Source of the DNA: Idiomarina ramblicola
GTDB taxonomy: Bacteria; Pseudomonadota; Gammaproteobacteria; Enterobacterales; Alteromonadaceae
Length of the DNA stretch: 64,000 nucleotides
Reading direction: 5' to 3'
Assembly (NCBI RefSeq): GCF_003987255.1
Contig: NZ_PIQC01000004.1
Location: 248,001-312,000 of the forward strand
Positions 18,948 to 32,009 of this stretch are shown here, one piece after another. The position numbers were made by a program, and so were the translations under genes. Numbering within the stretch: position 1 is the first letter of the stretch; every line of letters starts with the position of its first letter. The notes under the pieces were generated by a model, which was given only the letters and a program-made list of their open reading frames with translations, was not told the origin of the DNA and searched no databases.

Positions 18948-20102
18948 TTAGCGCCTCCCCACTTTGATATAACCGCCTGGTACGGCTGCCACTAGCCCTT
19001 CTAATTCGAGTAACACTATCTTCTCCATGACTTCAGCAACCTCGAGTCCGGACAATTGTACCATGTCATCAATTGTTCGTGGCTCTGAACTCAGACTAGC
19101 GAACAATCGATTGTTTGCCAAGCTTTCATCGCGACATTGTACACCTTCTGACACGACACTCTCTGCATCCTCCAGAGAAAACCACTCAAGAATATCCTGC
19201 GGCGTGTTAATTAACTTCGCGCCCTGCTGAATCAACCAGTGGCAACCCTGGTGTTCGGGCAACAAAATCGAGCCGGGCACCGCACCTACCTCGCGTCCTT
19301 CGTTCAAAGCATGGACTGCTGTTGAAAGCGAACCACTTTTGCGCGCAGCCTCAACGACAACCACGGCCTGACTGATACCACTAATAATACGGTTACGGCG
19401 AGGAAAATGATCGATTCTGGCGGTCTGTCCGGGCGGAAACTCAGAAATTAGCAGGCCTTGATGAGCAATAAAGTCCTGTAAGGCTTTGTTTCTTCGCGGG
19501 TAATACTGATCAATGCCTGTCCCCAAAACCGCTATTGTCTTTCCTTTATCAGCGGCGGTTTTGTGCGCCTGCGCATCAATACCCATCGCCAGACCACTTA
19601 TCACGACAATGCCCGCAGCCACCAGGCTCTCACTCAGCCAGTCCGCCACCTGCAATCCGCTGTGAGTCGCTTTTCGACTGCCAACAATAGCCACGCCAAC
19701 ACCTTGCAGCAGCTCTTTACGCCCTCGGTAGTAAAGTAGCCAGGGAGGGTTCGCTATCGCTTTTAAGGACGCCGGATAATCGCTACAGAAGTAGGAAATG
19801 ACTCCCTGATAGTCAGAATGGCACCAATTCTCAGCGGCTTTTAACCAACGTGGCTCTACCGGTTTTAACGATTGCCCCCATCGCTCTAACAGCACTTGCC
19901 AACTGTCGCATTCCCTTGCGGCTTTCTGCACCTTGTTTGATGCACGTGTCATCCCCATTAATACACATAATTCCTGTGTGTTCACAGACTGTCCTTGACC
20001 TACCAATTTAAGGTAAACTAAGGGTAGATGAAGATTTGGAGGTTCTAATGGCAAAAATGACGGTTCTGCAATATCCGGACGAACGTTTGCGAAAAGTCGC
20101 AC
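18948..20102 (-). CDS. dprA: DNA-processing protein DprA (Smf)
   Basis: Loads RecA on incoming single-stranded DNA in natural transformation. Rossmann-like core with [47 protein letters not shown] and [16 protein letters not shown], then a C-terminal winged-helix domain. The open frame begins at a GTG (20102) that lies inside the divergent def gene. The first 18 codons run antisense to def coding sequence. The true start is probably downstream, for example TTG 20006 or GTG 19985 (AGGA 6 nt before it), giving about 345–352 residues. Product is firm; the N-terminus is not. Confidence 0.9.
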   Translation of the reverse strand: MRLFANVRPDIAEPSFLPLEPPNLHLPLVYLKLVGQGQSVNTQELCVLMGMTRASNKVQKAARECDSWQVLLERWGQSLKPVEPRWLKAAENWCHSDYQGVISYFCSDYPASLKAIANPPWLLYYRGRKELLQGVGVAIVGSRKATHSGLQVADWLSESLVAAGIVVISGLAMGIDAQAHKTAADKGKTIAVLGTGIDQYYPRRNKALQDFIAHQGLLISEFPPGQTARIDHFPRRNRIISGISQAVVVVEAARKSGSLSTAVHALNEGREVGAVPGSILLPEHQGCHWLIQQGAKLINTPQDILEWFSLEDAESVVSEGVQCRDESLANNRLFASLSSEPRTIDDMVQLSGLEVAEVMEKIVLLELEGLVAAVPGGYIKVGRR

Positions 20103-20572
20103 AGAAGATTGAAAAGGTAGATGACAATATCCGCTCGGTTATCGACGATATGTTCGAAACCATGTACGAAGAACAGGGTGTAGGCCTTGCGGCAACACAG
20201 GTCGACATACATAAGCGATTATTTGTTGCCGACTGCAGCGAAGATCAAAACGAGCCAATGGTGTTTATTAATCCAGAAATTACCGAAGCAGAAGGCCATT
20301 TTAAAAACGATGAAGGCTGCCTGTCGTTTCCTGGTGTCTACGCCAAAGTTGAACGCGCAGAAAAAATCACCGTTACCGCACTGGATAAAAATGGCGAACG
20401 GTTCAGCCGATCTGCTGAAGGATTACTGGCCATTTGTATTCAGCACGAAATTGATCACTTAAATGGAAAACTCTTTGTAGATTACTTGTCGCCGCTGAAA
20501 CGTGAGCGAATTCGCAAGAAATTAGAGAAAGAACAGCGCTTAGCAGAGAAATACGCAACGGAAGCACATTAA
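20048..20572 (+). CDS. def: Peptide deformylase
   Basis: Removes the formyl group from nascent N-terminal methionine. Length 174 residues. The three class I motifs are present: [13 protein letters not shown] (metal Cys) and QHEIDHLNG (two metal His and catalytic Glu). ATG 20048 is chosen because GGAGG (20038–20042) sits 5 nt before it and [16 protein letters not shown] aligns with known N-termini; an upstream TTG at 20036 would lack an SD. The stop overlaps the fmt ATG (TAATG). Confidence 0.97.
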   Translation: MAKMTVLQYPDERLRKVAQKIEKVDDNIRSVIDDMFETMYEEQGVGLAATQVDIHKRLFVADCSEDQNEPMVFINPEITEAEGHFKNDEGCLSFPGVYAKVERAEKITVTALDKNGERFSRSAEGLLAICIQHEIDHLNGKLFVDYLSPLKRERIRKKLEKEQRLAEKYATEAH

Positions 20573-21522
20573 TGCGCATTGTCTTTGCAGGCACGCCCGA
20601 TTTTGCCGCACAACACTTACAGAGTTTGATAGCTGAGGCTCATCAGATAGTGGGTGTTTATACCCAGCCGGACCGTCCTGCCGGGCGGGGCAAGAAGCCT
20701 CAACCCAGCGCCGTTAAAAAATTGGCTATTGAACACCAATTGCCGGTTTATCAACCGGAGTCATTAAAATCCGATGAGTCCCAGGCGACCCTCGCCGAAC
20801 TCAACCCCGACATCATGGTGGTGGTAGCTTACGGCTTATTGCTCCCGCAAGCTGTCTTAGATATTCCGCCGCAAGGCTGCCTGAATGTCCATGGTTCTTT
20901 ATTGCCACGTTGGCGAGGCGCTGCGCCTATTCAACGTGCTATTTGGGCTGGTGATTCAGAGTCCGGTGTGTGTGTGATGCAAATGGAAGCCGGTCTGGAT
21001 ACGGGACCGGTGCTGCACGAGGAACGATGCGCAATTAGCCCCGAAGAAACCTCAGCTTCGCTTTATCATAAGCTTGAAGACCTGGGTCCCAAAGCTTTGA
21101 TTAAGGTATTAGCCAATCTCGACAGTTACCAGAGCCAGGCCAAGCCGCAAAGCGATAGCGAAGCCACCTATGCAAGAAAACTGACAAAGCAGGAAGGCAA
21201 AGTTGATTGGACGCAATCAGCCGCTTTTATTGAACGCTGCGTACGTGCATTCAACCCCTGGCCCATGAGTTGGTGCCAGTCAGACAATTTAAAGGATCAA
21301 CAGAACACAATTAAAATTCATGCGGCGGAACTGGCTCAAGGTGCTAGTAATAAAGGCCCGGGCACCATAATCAACAGCACAAATGAAGGCATCGATGTGG
21401 TTACCGGCGACGGCATCTTACGTATCACTCAGGCGCAAATGCCGGGCAAAAAAGTACAGCCGGCCACGACCTTAATTAACGGCTACAGTAACGTGTTTAG
21501 CCAAGGGCTAGAATTACAATGA
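20572..21522 (+). CDS. fmt: Methionyl-tRNA formyltransferase
   Basis: Formylates initiator Met-tRNA using 10-formyl-THF; functional partner of def. Length 316 residues. N-terminal formyltransferase fold with FAGTPDFAA, the folate-site NVHGSLLPRWRGAAPIQRAI (catalytic Asn/His) and METGLDTGP-like MEAGLDTGPVL. A C-terminal OB-like tRNA-binding domain follows. Overlaps def by 1 nt and rsmB by 4 nt. Confidence 0.98.
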   Translation: MRIVFAGTPDFAAQHLQSLIAEAHQIVGVYTQPDRPAGRGKKPQPSAVKKLAIEHQLPVYQPESLKSDESQATLAELNPDIMVVVAYGLLLPQAVLDIPPQGCLNVHGSLLPRWRGAAPIQRAIWAGDSESGVCVMQMEAGLDTGPVLHEERCAISPEETSASLYHKLEDLGPKALIKVLANLDSYQSQAKPQSDSEATYARKLTKQEGKVDWTQSAAFIERCVRAFNPWPMSWCQSDNLKDQQNTIKIHAAELAQGASNKGPGTIINSTNEGIDVVTGDGILRITQAQMPGKKVQPATTLINGYSNVFSQGLELQ

Positions 21523-22847
21523 ATCACAATGAGAGTTCATCCAATAGTGGGCAGGGTTCACACAGTCGCGCGGCCGCAGCGATGGCCCTGTTTCAGGTAT
21601 TAGAAAAAGGCGAATCTCTTTCTGCCGCCCTGCCTCATGCAACAAACAAACTCTCTGACGCAGATAAACGACTGGCTAGTGCCATCAGCTACGGCGTTTT
21701 ACGTGTTCTGCCAAGCCTTAACCGCTTGGTTGGCGCAAAATTAGATAAGCCACTTAAAGGAAAGCTGAAAATACTGCATTACTTATTGCTGGTTGGCGCT
21801 TATCAGCTTTACTGTCAGCGAATTAAAGATCACGCAGCGGTCAGTGCAACAGTGGAAGCCGCTCGAGTCATTGGTAAGCGTAATCATAAGGGTCTGGTTA
21901 ACGGCATATTACGCCAATTATTACGCGAAGCACCAGCTGCCGATGAGTCACAACAGCGTGAACTGCCAGACGACTCAATGCAGAATCACCCTCGCTGGCT
22001 GTTTGATGCCATTCAAGCAGATCACCCGGAGCATGCAAGCAAGATTCTGACAGAAAACAACACGCACCCGCCGATGTGGCTGCGAGTGAACCAACGCTTC
22101 GCCACTCGCGATGACTATTTACAGCAACTTCAGGACAGCGGCATTGCAGCAAAGGCAGATGACAGCGCAAGCAATGCTATTCAGTTGGATTCGCCCTGTC
22201 CAGTTGAAAAGCTCCCCGGTTTTGCCCGAGGCCATGTGTCAGTGCAGGACAGGTCAGCGCAACTTGCTGCAGATCAACTTAATGTTGATGCTTCACACCG
22301 TGTACTCGATTGCTGCGCCGCACCCGGCGGTAAGTTACTGCATTTATTAGAGCAACACAGCTTTGAGCAACCGGTTCAGGCTATTGATATCGACCCCAAG
22401 CGGCTTGAACGTGTGGATGAAAACCTCGAGCGTGCTGGCTTAAGCGCCGTTATTCACTGCGCTGACGTTGCCTCCACTAATGACTGGTGGGACGGCGAGC
22501 CTTTCGACCGTATATTGCTGGATGCCCCCTGCTCGGCCACAGGCGTGATACGTCGCCACCCAGACATTAAATGGCTACGTCGTGCTGAAGACATTAACGA
22601 ACTAGCACACTTGCAAAACCAAATACTCAGTTCGCTGTGGCCCCTGCTTAAGCCCGGCGGTGAGCTGTTGTATGCAACCTGTTCTATTTTACGGCAAGAG
22701 AACCAAACTCAAATTGAGTCTTTTCTCAAACAGCAATCTGGTGCTAGTCTGATACCTATAACTGCAGCGCATGAGACACTGCAGTTGCTTCCCGGTGAAT
22801 ATGGCGGGGATGGTTTCTTTTACGCGAGATTGAAAAAAGCCCAATGA
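21519..22847 (+). CDS. rsmB: 16S rRNA m5C967 methyltransferase
   Basis: Methylates C967 of 16S rRNA with SAM. Length 442 residues. An N-terminal NusB-like domain (about 15–150) precedes the Rossmann methyltransferase domain with [11 protein letters not shown], the catalytic [17 protein letters not shown] and [10 protein letters not shown], the two-cysteine mechanism of the family. Slightly longer than the E. coli protein (429). Sits between fmt and trkA with 4-nt overlaps, the classic def-fmt-rsmB-trkA operon. Confidence 0.97.
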   Translation: MNHNESSSNSGQGSHSRAAAAMALFQVLEKGESLSAALPHATNKLSDADKRLASAISYGVLRVLPSLNRLVGAKLDKPLKGKLKILHYLLLVGAYQLYCQRIKDHAAVSATVEAARVIGKRNHKGLVNGILRQLLREAPAADESQQRELPDDSMQNHPRWLFDAIQADHPEHASKILTENNTHPPMWLRVNQRFATRDDYLQQLQDSGIAAKADDSASNAIQLDSPCPVEKLPGFARGHVSVQDRSAQLAADQLNVDASHRVLDCCAAPGGKLLHLLEQHSFEQPVQAIDIDPKRLERVDENLERAGLSAVIHCADVASTNDWWDGEPFDRILLDAPCSATGVIRRHPDIKWLRRAEDINELAHLQNQILSSLWPLLKPGGELLYATCSILRQENQTQIESFLKQQSGASLIPITAAHETLQLLPGEYGGDGFFYARLKKAQ

Positions 22848-24220
22848 AAATAATCATACTCGGTGTTGGTCAGGTCGGCGGCACATTGGCAGAAAACTTG
22901 GTTGGTGAGCGTAACGACATCACCATCGTTGATACCAATAACGACTTACTGGACGATTTGCAGGATAAATATGACTTACGAGTCGTTGTGGGTAACGGCG
23001 CTCATCCGGACATATTGCGCAAAGCAGGTGCAGACGACGCAGATTTGCTGATAGCCGTAACCAGTAGCGATGAAACCAATATGATTGCCTGTCAGGTCGC
23101 CTACTCCATCTTCAATACGCCCAAAAAAATAGCCAGAATCCGTTCTGAAGAGTACATCCGCTACAAAGATCAGTTATTTCATAACCAGGATGCGCCGGTT
23201 GATCACATTATTTCCCCGGAACAGCTGGTTACTAACTACATCAGACGGTTGATTGATTACCCCGGTGCACTTCAGGTTATGGAGTTTGCGAACGGCAGAG
23301 CCAGTCTGGTCGCCGTAAAAGCGTATTATGGCGGGAAACTGGTTGGGCATGCGATCTCAACCCTGCGCGAGCACATCCCCAATATCGATACTCGGGTTGC
23401 CGCTATTTATCGCCAGGGCAAACCTATCCGCCCCACCGGAACCACCATTATCGAGGCTGACGATGAAGTGTTTTTCATTGCCGATACACGTCATGTCAGT
23501 ACCGTTATGCAGGAACTGCAAAAGCTTGAAGACAAATACCGCCGAATCATGATTGTTGGTGGCGGTAATATTGGAGCTGGTTTGGCTAAGCAACTGGAAG
23601 TCGACCACCGTGTTAAGCTTATTGAGCGTTCCGAAACTCGCGCAGAAGAGCTTTCCCAGAGCCTCGAGCATACATTGATTTTTCGCGGTGACGCCTCCGA
23701 TCAGAAGCTGCTGGAGGAAGAACACGTAGAAGATATTGACGTTTTCATTGCAGTGACTAACGACGATGAAGCGAACATTATGTCGGCTATGCTGGCTAAG
23801 CGCATGGGTGCGCGTAAAACTATGGTGCTTATTCAACGAAGCGCATACGTCGATTTAGTTCAGGGCGGCGAAATTGACATTGCCATATCACCGCAACGCG
23901 CAACGGTTTCTGCGTTGCTGACTCACGTACGCCGTGGGGATATCGTTAACGTCTATTCGCTGCGTAAGGGTGCAGCCGAAGCCATCGAGGCAATAGCTCA
24001 TGGTGACGAAGACACTTCTAAGGTTGTGGGCAAAGCCATTAAAGACATTAAGCTTCCACCGGGAACTACGATTGGCGCCGTTGTTCGTGGGCACGAAGTG
24101 CTCATGGCGCACAGCGAGACCATTATTCATTCGGACGATCACGTGATTCTTTTCTTACTGGATAAAAAGTATATTGATCAGGTTGAGAAAGTCTTCCAGC
24201 CCAGTGCTATGTTCTTCTAG
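22844..24220 (+). CDS. trkA: Trk potassium uptake regulator TrkA
   Basis: Peripheral NAD-binding subunit that gates TrkH/TrkG potassium channels. Length 458 residues (E. coli TrkA 458). Two RCK units: Rossmann motifs [13 protein letters not shown] (residue 7) and [13 protein letters not shown] (about 239), each followed by an RCK_C region. The stop overlaps the convergent yigZ stop by 4 nt. No trkH is visible in the window. Confidence 0.97.
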   Translation: MKIIILGVGQVGGTLAENLVGERNDITIVDTNNDLLDDLQDKYDLRVVVGNGAHPDILRKAGADDADLLIAVTSSDETNMIACQVAYSIFNTPKKIARIRSEEYIRYKDQLFHNQDAPVDHIISPEQLVTNYIRRLIDYPGALQVMEFANGRASLVAVKAYYGGKLVGHAISTLREHIPNIDTRVAAIYRQGKPIRPTGTTIIEADDEVFFIADTRHVSTVMQELQKLEDKYRRIMIVGGGNIGAGLAKQLEVDHRVKLIERSETRAEELSQSLEHTLIFRGDASDQKLLEEEHVEDIDVFIAVTNDDEANIMSAMLAKRMGARKTMVLIQRSAYVDLVQGGEIDIAISPQRATVSALLTHVRRGDIVNVYSLRKGAAEAIEAIAHGDEDTSKVVGKAIKDIKLPPGTTIGAVVRGHEVLMAHSETIIHSDDHVILFLLDKKYIDQVEKVFQPSAMFF

Positions 24221-24834
24221 TCTAGACCTTTCAGCTGCACCCGACCTCGGGTAGCAGCCTGTAATTTTTTCTGCAGCGCTTCAACTTCTAAAGGGCGCAG
24301 TAAGACTTTAAGTCGCACACTCTCTTCGTAGTCAGCTGACTCAACTTCAGCCCCGGCTTCAATCAAAAGCGGTTCGACCTCCCCTTGGTCGGTATAAGCA
24401 AAGTTTAACTGAAACGCTTGCTTAAATACCCGCAGCTCTGTTTTAAGCTCAGCTAACCCGGCAACGGTCGTATCCGTATAGGCTCGCTGAAGCCCACCAG
24501 TACCGAGTTTTACACCGCCGAAATAGCGCACCACAATGACCGTGACCTCACCCACGCCGCTATTCTGAAGCGCCATAAGCATCGGCCGACCTGCGGTTCC
24601 CGAGGGCTCTCCGTCATCACTATAAGCCATATTCTGGCTATTATTAGGAGCTGAGAATAAGGAAGCCGAGCAATAATGAGAAGCTTTTGGCCAGCGCTTT
24701 CTAACCGCCGCTAAAAACGTCGCAGCGTCTTCAGCATTGCTGGTATGTGCCAGGCACGCAATAAAGCGACTGTTTTTAACTTCTATCTCTACTTCAGCTT
24801 CCGATGCCGGAATATCGTAGTCCTGATCAGGCAA
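24217..24834 (-). CDS. YigZ/IMPACT family protein
   Basis: A 205-residue protein with an N-terminal UPF0029 (IMPACT) domain, including the signature [16 protein letters not shown] and [17 protein letters not shown], and a C-terminal ferredoxin-like DUF1949 domain. Eukaryotic IMPACT regulates the eIF2alpha kinase GCN2; the bacterial role is not settled, with possible nucleic-acid binding. Adjacent to pepQ (8-nt overlap) as in E. coli, where pepQ-yigZ-trkH follow fadBA divergently. Confidence 0.92.
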   Translation of the reverse strand: MPDQDYDIPASEAEVEIEVKNSRFIACLAHTSNAEDAATFLAAVRKRWPKASHYCSASLFSAPNNSQNMAYSDDGEPSGTAGRPMLMALQNSGVGEVTVIVVRYFGGVKLGTGGLQRAYTDTTVAGLAELKTELRVFKQAFQLNFAYTDQGEVEPLLIEAGAEVESADYEESVRLKVLLRPLEVEALQKKLQAATRGRVQLKGLD

Positions 24835-26185
24835 GACGGGTAACCTTTTTCACATAAGAATCCAAAGACGTTTGCCGCGTTAGGTTATCATTTCGCTCTC
24901 GATAGACCACAATGTTATCTTCGATCCGCACGCCACCAAATGGCTTGAACTCGTCTACCCTCTTCCAATTAACAACATGCTTATTGCGAGAATCAGCCAG
25001 CTTTTGCAGTAATGGTTCAATAAAGTAAATGCCGGGTTCAATGGTGTAAACCTGTCGCGGCTCGACAGTACGAGTCGTTCTTAAGGTAAGGTGTCCGGCC
25101 GGGGAAGGTATTGGTGTCCCTCGCTCATCGGCCTGAGCAGCGCCAACATCATGCACTTGCAGCCCCAGGGGGTGACCCACTCCATGAGGAAAGAACACCG
25201 TAGTAATGCCATCTTCAATCATTTGCTCGGGGCTGCAACGAACAAAACCAAAGGCAAAAAGTACGTTAGCTATTTGCTCGTGAGCCAACTGATGCAAGAA
25301 GGGAAACTCAACGCCCGGTTTCATTTTATCAATCAGCGCCAACGTAATTTGGTCAAGTGCCGCTATCAGTTCTTCATATTCATTGTGCTGTTTAGACCAA
25401 GTTCGACTAATATCTGCAGCGTAACCACAAACTTCAGCGCCAGCATCGACCAACATAGATTTTAGTGATTCAGGCGACCGTTTATCGGGCAGCCAGTGAT
25501 GCAGTACACTCGCGTTCCTATTCTGCCCAACAATGTGATTATAAGGCACTTCATTCTGTCCTTGTCGGGTAGCCGCCATATACTTCAATAGACAATCGAA
25601 TTCAGACTCTCCATCGAAAAAGGCCTTGGCTGCTGCAATGTGTCCCTCCGCAGCAATATGATTTGCTTGCGTTAAACAGGCTATTTCGTAATCCGTTTTA
25701 AAGAGTCGGTGATAATGAAAGAAGTGAAGAACCGGATCCGGATTAATGTTCTCGAAACCCAGAGCTTTTGCCACTTCAATGTGCTCGCCCAGGTAGGCAG
25801 CATTCTTCTTATCATAAGGAAGCAGTTTTTCAATCGCCTCGGGCGAGTTGATGTGTTCCACGTGGAACTCTTCTAACCAGCGTTCATCTTCTAAACTAGC
25901 CGCCGTGTGCCAAAAGTCCGGCGCGCTGAGTAAAACTAGGGTTGGTCGCGCATTAGGTTTTAGAATAACCCAGGCATTAGGAAGCTGGGTTTCGGGGCAC
26001 CACGCTTTAAAATGAGGGTTAGCACGGAAAGGATAATTCATATCATCCAAAAACCAGCGCTTTTGCTGACCCGAATGAATTGCTAATAAATCTAAGTTTT
26101 CTCGTTTAAAGAGTCGCTCAGCGCGAGCCTGGAGTTGCTTTATATGGTCAGAAAATAACGGCCACAAATCTGCTGTCGCAGTCAT
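24827..26185 (-). CDS. pepQ: Xaa-Pro dipeptidase
   Basis: Splits Xaa-Pro dipeptides; prolidases of this group also hydrolyse some organophosphate triesters. Length 452 residues (E. coli 443). Creatinase-like N-domain, then a pita-bread metallopeptidase domain with the dimetal ligands in VDAGAEVCGYAADISRTW (two Asp), FPHGVGHPLGLQVHD (His), TIEPGIY (Glu) and GGVRIEDN (Glu). A parS-like palindrome (25854–25869) is embedded in the codons for EFHVEH. Overlaps yigZ by 8 nt. Confidence 0.96.
   Translation of the reverse strand: MTATADLWPLFSDHIKQLQARAERLFKRENLDLLAIHSGQQKRWFLDDMNYPFRANPHFKAWCPETQLPNAWVILKPNARPTLVLLSAPDFWHTAASLEDERWLEEFHVEHINSPEAIEKLLPYDKKNAAYLGEHIEVAKALGFENINPDPVLHFFHYHRLFKTDYEIACLTQANHIAAEGHIAAAKAFFDGESEFDCLLKYMAATRQGQNEVPYNHIVGQNRNASVLHHWLPDKRSPESLKSMLVDAGAEVCGYAADISRTWSKQHNEYEELIAALDQITLALIDKMKPGVEFPFLHQLAHEQIANVLFAFGFVRCSPEQMIEDGITTVFFPHGVGHPLGLQVHDVGAAQADERGTPIPSPAGHLTLRTTRTVEPRQVYTIEPGIYFIEPLLQKLADSRNKHVVNWKRVDEFKPFGGVRIEDNIVVYRERNDNLTRQTSLDSYVKKVTRLA
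25854..25869. other. parS-like ParB-binding site in pepQ
   Basis: TGTTCCACGTGGAACT matches the bacterial parS consensus TGTTCCACGTGGAACA at 15 of 16 positions and contains the full 14-bp palindrome GTTCCACGTGGAAC. About 26 kb from the predicted oriC. Confidence 0.75.
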
Positions 26186-26196
26186 ATTGAATCGCC

Positions 26197-28146
26197 TTAT
26201 TCAGTTTCAACAATGGTCATATCAACAACTTGCTCAAACAAATTATCCTCGTTACCACCCAACATCCTATAAATTTGTTGGTAACTCAATACCGCTTTTA
26301 CATAATCTCGAGTTTCATGGTAAGGGATGGTTTCAACCCATTCATCAGCGTAAACAGGCTCTTCCGGCAGCCACTCTCTCACTCGATAGTACCCAGCATT
26401 ATAGCTTGCCGTCGCTAATAACCAGTTATTCTCAAAACGGTGCTTCAGGCGACTCAAATAATGAGTTCCTAACCGAACATTAACCGATGGATCGTTTAAA
26501 CGACGCCAGCTGTTATTTTTCGTATCCAACTGTTTGGCAGTACCGGGTAATATTTGCATTAAACCTCTGGCGCCAGCACTAGAATAGGCGTCGTGACGAA
26601 AGTTACTCTCACGCCGGGTAATGGCTAAAGCCCAATTTTGATCAATTCCCGCCGCCTGTGACGCCCGCCCTAGTATGTCTTTATAGGCTAACGGGAAACG
26701 AATACCTACAGCGTCAAAATGACCTATTTGCGCTAGTGTCCATATCGCTTGGTCGTGCCAACCCCACTCACTGGCAAGGTACGCTGCAACCTTCTGCTCT
26801 TCGCCATCGAGTTGTGTCAACAAATGATTCCATTCTCTTCTTGCATCCACCCAGCGTTCAAGCTGAATGAGTTCGTATGCACGCTGAACACTCGGATGAT
26901 TTCGCACTTGCTCAAGCTGAACGACACTGACTTCGAGCTTTTCGTGCTCGAGACTCACCGGCTTTTGTAACCTTGCTGACGCCAGAAAACCATAATAATG
27001 ACGCTCATCAGATAAATCGTCATAAAGTTGCTGAGCAACCAGCGCGTTCCCGGTTATTTCCTGCGTACGCGCAAGCCAGTAACGCCATTGATTCCCCTGC
27101 CTGATGGCAACAGGAAGGCTTTGGATGGTATCACGCAGGCCTTCATAGTCTTTGTCTTTAAGGTATATCGCTAAGCGCCACTGCAGAACTCGCTCATTCA
27201 ATGCATTAACCGGAACACGGTCATGCCAGACACGCGCTTCGGGATGCGACTTCAAACTCAGCGCAACCGCAAACTCTTCTGCTATCTGCTCTTCCTGCTC
27301 CTTTGTAAAAGGCAGTTGCGGACTCAGCTTTTTATAGCTGCGCAGAGCAATATTTTCATCTCGCCAAATAAGTTTAGTCAGCGCAAATGTCGTTATTTCG
27401 GCTTCCTTCGCAGGGTACCGTCCCTTAAACCAAGCGTTGTCTTCTATGGCCGCGGGCGAATATCGCACCTTATGATAGAACTCACCCAGGTATTGCTGTA
27501 ACTCTGGTAACAACCCTGTCAGGTAAGGCAGTAACGTTGGGTTACCGTGCTCAGCGGCCAGCTGTAATCGATTCCAAATTTTTGCATCGGTGCGCCCGTC
27601 AAGCTTTTCCCATTCCTTTAAAATGGGATCGCAGGCCGACGGCAGCGAAAAACCATGCTCCCAGATAGCATCAACCTGGCGGCGGAACGGTCCTTCACCC
27701 AGGCCTTTCTTTCGTTGCGCCTCAATAAACTGGCAGCGATGCGTCAAAGTACCCGGATGCCGAAAGTCGCGAATAAACCGCGCGTGCTCCTCTTGTCCGG
27801 CAAGATAAGTTAGCCAGGGTTGTCTTAGCTGCCAGTCGAGAGGTGTGTTGTCATACTTTTCCAGAAAAGCCAGAACTCGGTCTTCGTTAGCCAAGTAACC
27901 CACTTGCTCAAGCCGGGTCAGTTCCAGATAAGGAACAAGAGGATAATCGTCCAGCTTCTGTAGTAACTGACGGTACTCATTCAGGCGACCCCGCTTGGCG
28001 GCGTACTCAGCCTTTTTAAATAGCTCACGCTGCTGCTCCCGTTGTTCACTATCAACAGGTTCAGACTGGACTGCACCACTGCTAAACAGTGATAACGCGA
28101 AAAACAATGGCGCACTGTAACGTATGATAAACGACTGCTTTTTCAT
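26197..28146 (-). CDS. slt: Soluble lytic murein transglycosylase
   Basis: Periplasmic enzyme that cleaves the MurNAc–GlcNAc bond of peptidoglycan, forming 1,6-anhydro ends. Length 649 residues (E. coli Slt70 645). Signal peptide about 1–28 (SLFSSGAVQS-EP), a long alpha-superhelical U/L domain, and the C-terminal SLT catalytic domain with the glutamate in ITRRESNFRH (near residue 515), SSAGARGLMQILP and ASYNAGYYRV. Lies 11 nt upstream of pepQ on the same strand and divergent from fadB. Confidence 0.95.
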   Translation of the reverse strand: MKKQSFIIRYSAPLFFALSLFSSGAVQSEPVDSEQREQQRELFKKAEYAAKRGRLNEYRQLLQKLDDYPLVPYLELTRLEQVGYLANEDRVLAFLEKYDNTPLDWQLRQPWLTYLAGQEEHARFIRDFRHPGTLTHRCQFIEAQRKKGLGEGPFRRQVDAIWEHGFSLPSACDPILKEWEKLDGRTDAKIWNRLQLAAEHGNPTLLPYLTGLLPELQQYLGEFYHKVRYSPAAIEDNAWFKGRYPAKEAEITTFALTKLIWRDENIALRSYKKLSPQLPFTKEQEEQIAEEFAVALSLKSHPEARVWHDRVPVNALNERVLQWRLAIYLKDKDYEGLRDTIQSLPVAIRQGNQWRYWLARTQEITGNALVAQQLYDDLSDERHYYGFLASARLQKPVSLEHEKLEVSVVQLEQVRNHPSVQRAYELIQLERWVDARREWNHLLTQLDGEEQKVAAYLASEWGWHDQAIWTLAQIGHFDAVGIRFPLAYKDILGRASQAAGIDQNWALAITRRESNFRHDAYSSAGARGLMQILPGTAKQLDTKNNSWRRLNDPSVNVRLGTHYLSRLKHRFENNWLLATASYNAGYYRVREWLPEEPVYADEWVETIPYHETRDYVKAVLSYQQIYRMLGGNEDNLFEQVVDMTIVETE

Positions 28147-28149
28147 TAA

Positions 28150-28167
28150 TTCAAACGCATGTTTAAA
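28150..28167. promoter_or_regulatory. Candidate PsrA/fatty-acid-responsive operator before fadBA
   Basis: TTCAAACGCATGTTTAAA is a near-palindrome with core CAAAC-N4-GTTT, matching the PsrA-type motif (G/C)AAAC-N2–4-GTTT(G/C) except for the last base. Located in the slt–fadB gap. Confidence 0.5.
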
Positions 28168-28181
28168 TAACCGTTGAAAAA

Positions 28182-28199
28182 TTGGCGTATTCGCGCCAA
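28182..28199. repeat. Inverted repeat TTGGCG/CGCCAA before fadB
   Basis: A 6-bp perfect inverted repeat with 6-bp spacer (TATTCG), 83 bp before the fadB ATG. Could be a second operator; protein unknown. Confidence 0.45.
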
Positions 28200-28281
28200 A
28201 CTCTCTCTACCTTAACCCAAAGCTATAGCAGAATCAGTTTCTTTATAGCAACAAATTAATGGAAGTCGTGGGAGACCCAAG

Positions 28282-31622
<3,341 letters not shown>

Positions 31623-31640
31623 AAGAAACAGCAAAATTAG

Positions 31641-31663
31641 AGCGGTTTAACACTTTAACCGCT
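31641..31663 (+). other. Hairpin after fadA
   Basis: Perfect 7-bp stem AGCGGTT/AACCGCT just after the fadA stop, without a long T-run; may protect the mRNA 3' end ahead of the true terminator. Confidence 0.5.
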
Positions 31664-31670
31664 TTGAGAA

Positions 31671-31698
31671 AGGGGGGAGCGAAGGCTCGCCCCTTTTT
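31671..31698 (+). terminator. Rho-independent terminator of fadBA
   Basis: Stem AGGGGGGAGC/GCTCGCCCCT (one mismatch), loop GAAG, then five T. Confidence 0.85.
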
Positions 31699-31707
31699 AT
31701 TGTCAGA

Positions 31708-31721
31708 AAACACTCAGAAAC
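31708..31721. repeat. Left arm of the split palindromic repeat
   Basis: AAACACTCAGAAAC. It pairs with 33153–33166 on the far side of the insertion element (13 of 14 bases), so the two were once arms of one intergenic inverted repeat. Confidence 0.65.
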
Positions 31722-31737
31722 ACGCCGTGAACCCTAT

Positions 31738-31748
31738 ATGGACACCTC
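31738..31748 (+). repeat. Subterminal inverted repeat, left
   Basis: ATGGACACCTC; exact reverse complement of 33095–33105. Confidence 0.8.
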
Positions 31749-32009
31749 ACATTGCGCAAGTTGTTTAGTGACATAATTTTACTTTGTTATTAACCAGCTT
31801 TGCGCGATGTGAACAGGGTAAAACTGCATTCGTATATACGGCCTGTTATGAGCTTGAAGTGATTCCTCAGTGAGCTCTGGCCTTCATGGGTAACCGCACC
31901 CTTGGCGCTATATCGTCCCTTCTGAGTTATAGCTCACTGGGTTCTCTCGGCATCTCAAGGGTGTTGCACCATGCAACTACGCATTGCTGGATGAGACTTA
32001 AATACTGTT
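31749..32009 (-). ncRNA. Structured noncoding end of the IS (possible bridge RNA)
   Basis: 261 bp downstream of the transposase without a gene. Contains two long inverted repeats: CACATTGCGCAA (31748–31759) with TTGCGCGATGTG (31800–31811; 11 of 12), and CAGTGAGCT (31868–31876) with AGCTCACTG (31931–31939; perfect) enclosing a large internal loop. IS110-family elements encode a guide (bridge) RNA in the longer noncoding end; in IS1111 relatives that end is downstream of the transposase, as here. No loop-to-target match was proven. Confidence 0.4.

Noticed and set aside
24136-24152. GATCACGTGATT in trkA as a parS variant
   Set aside because: Palindromic core differs (TCACGTGA) and the outer TGTT/AACA arms are absent.
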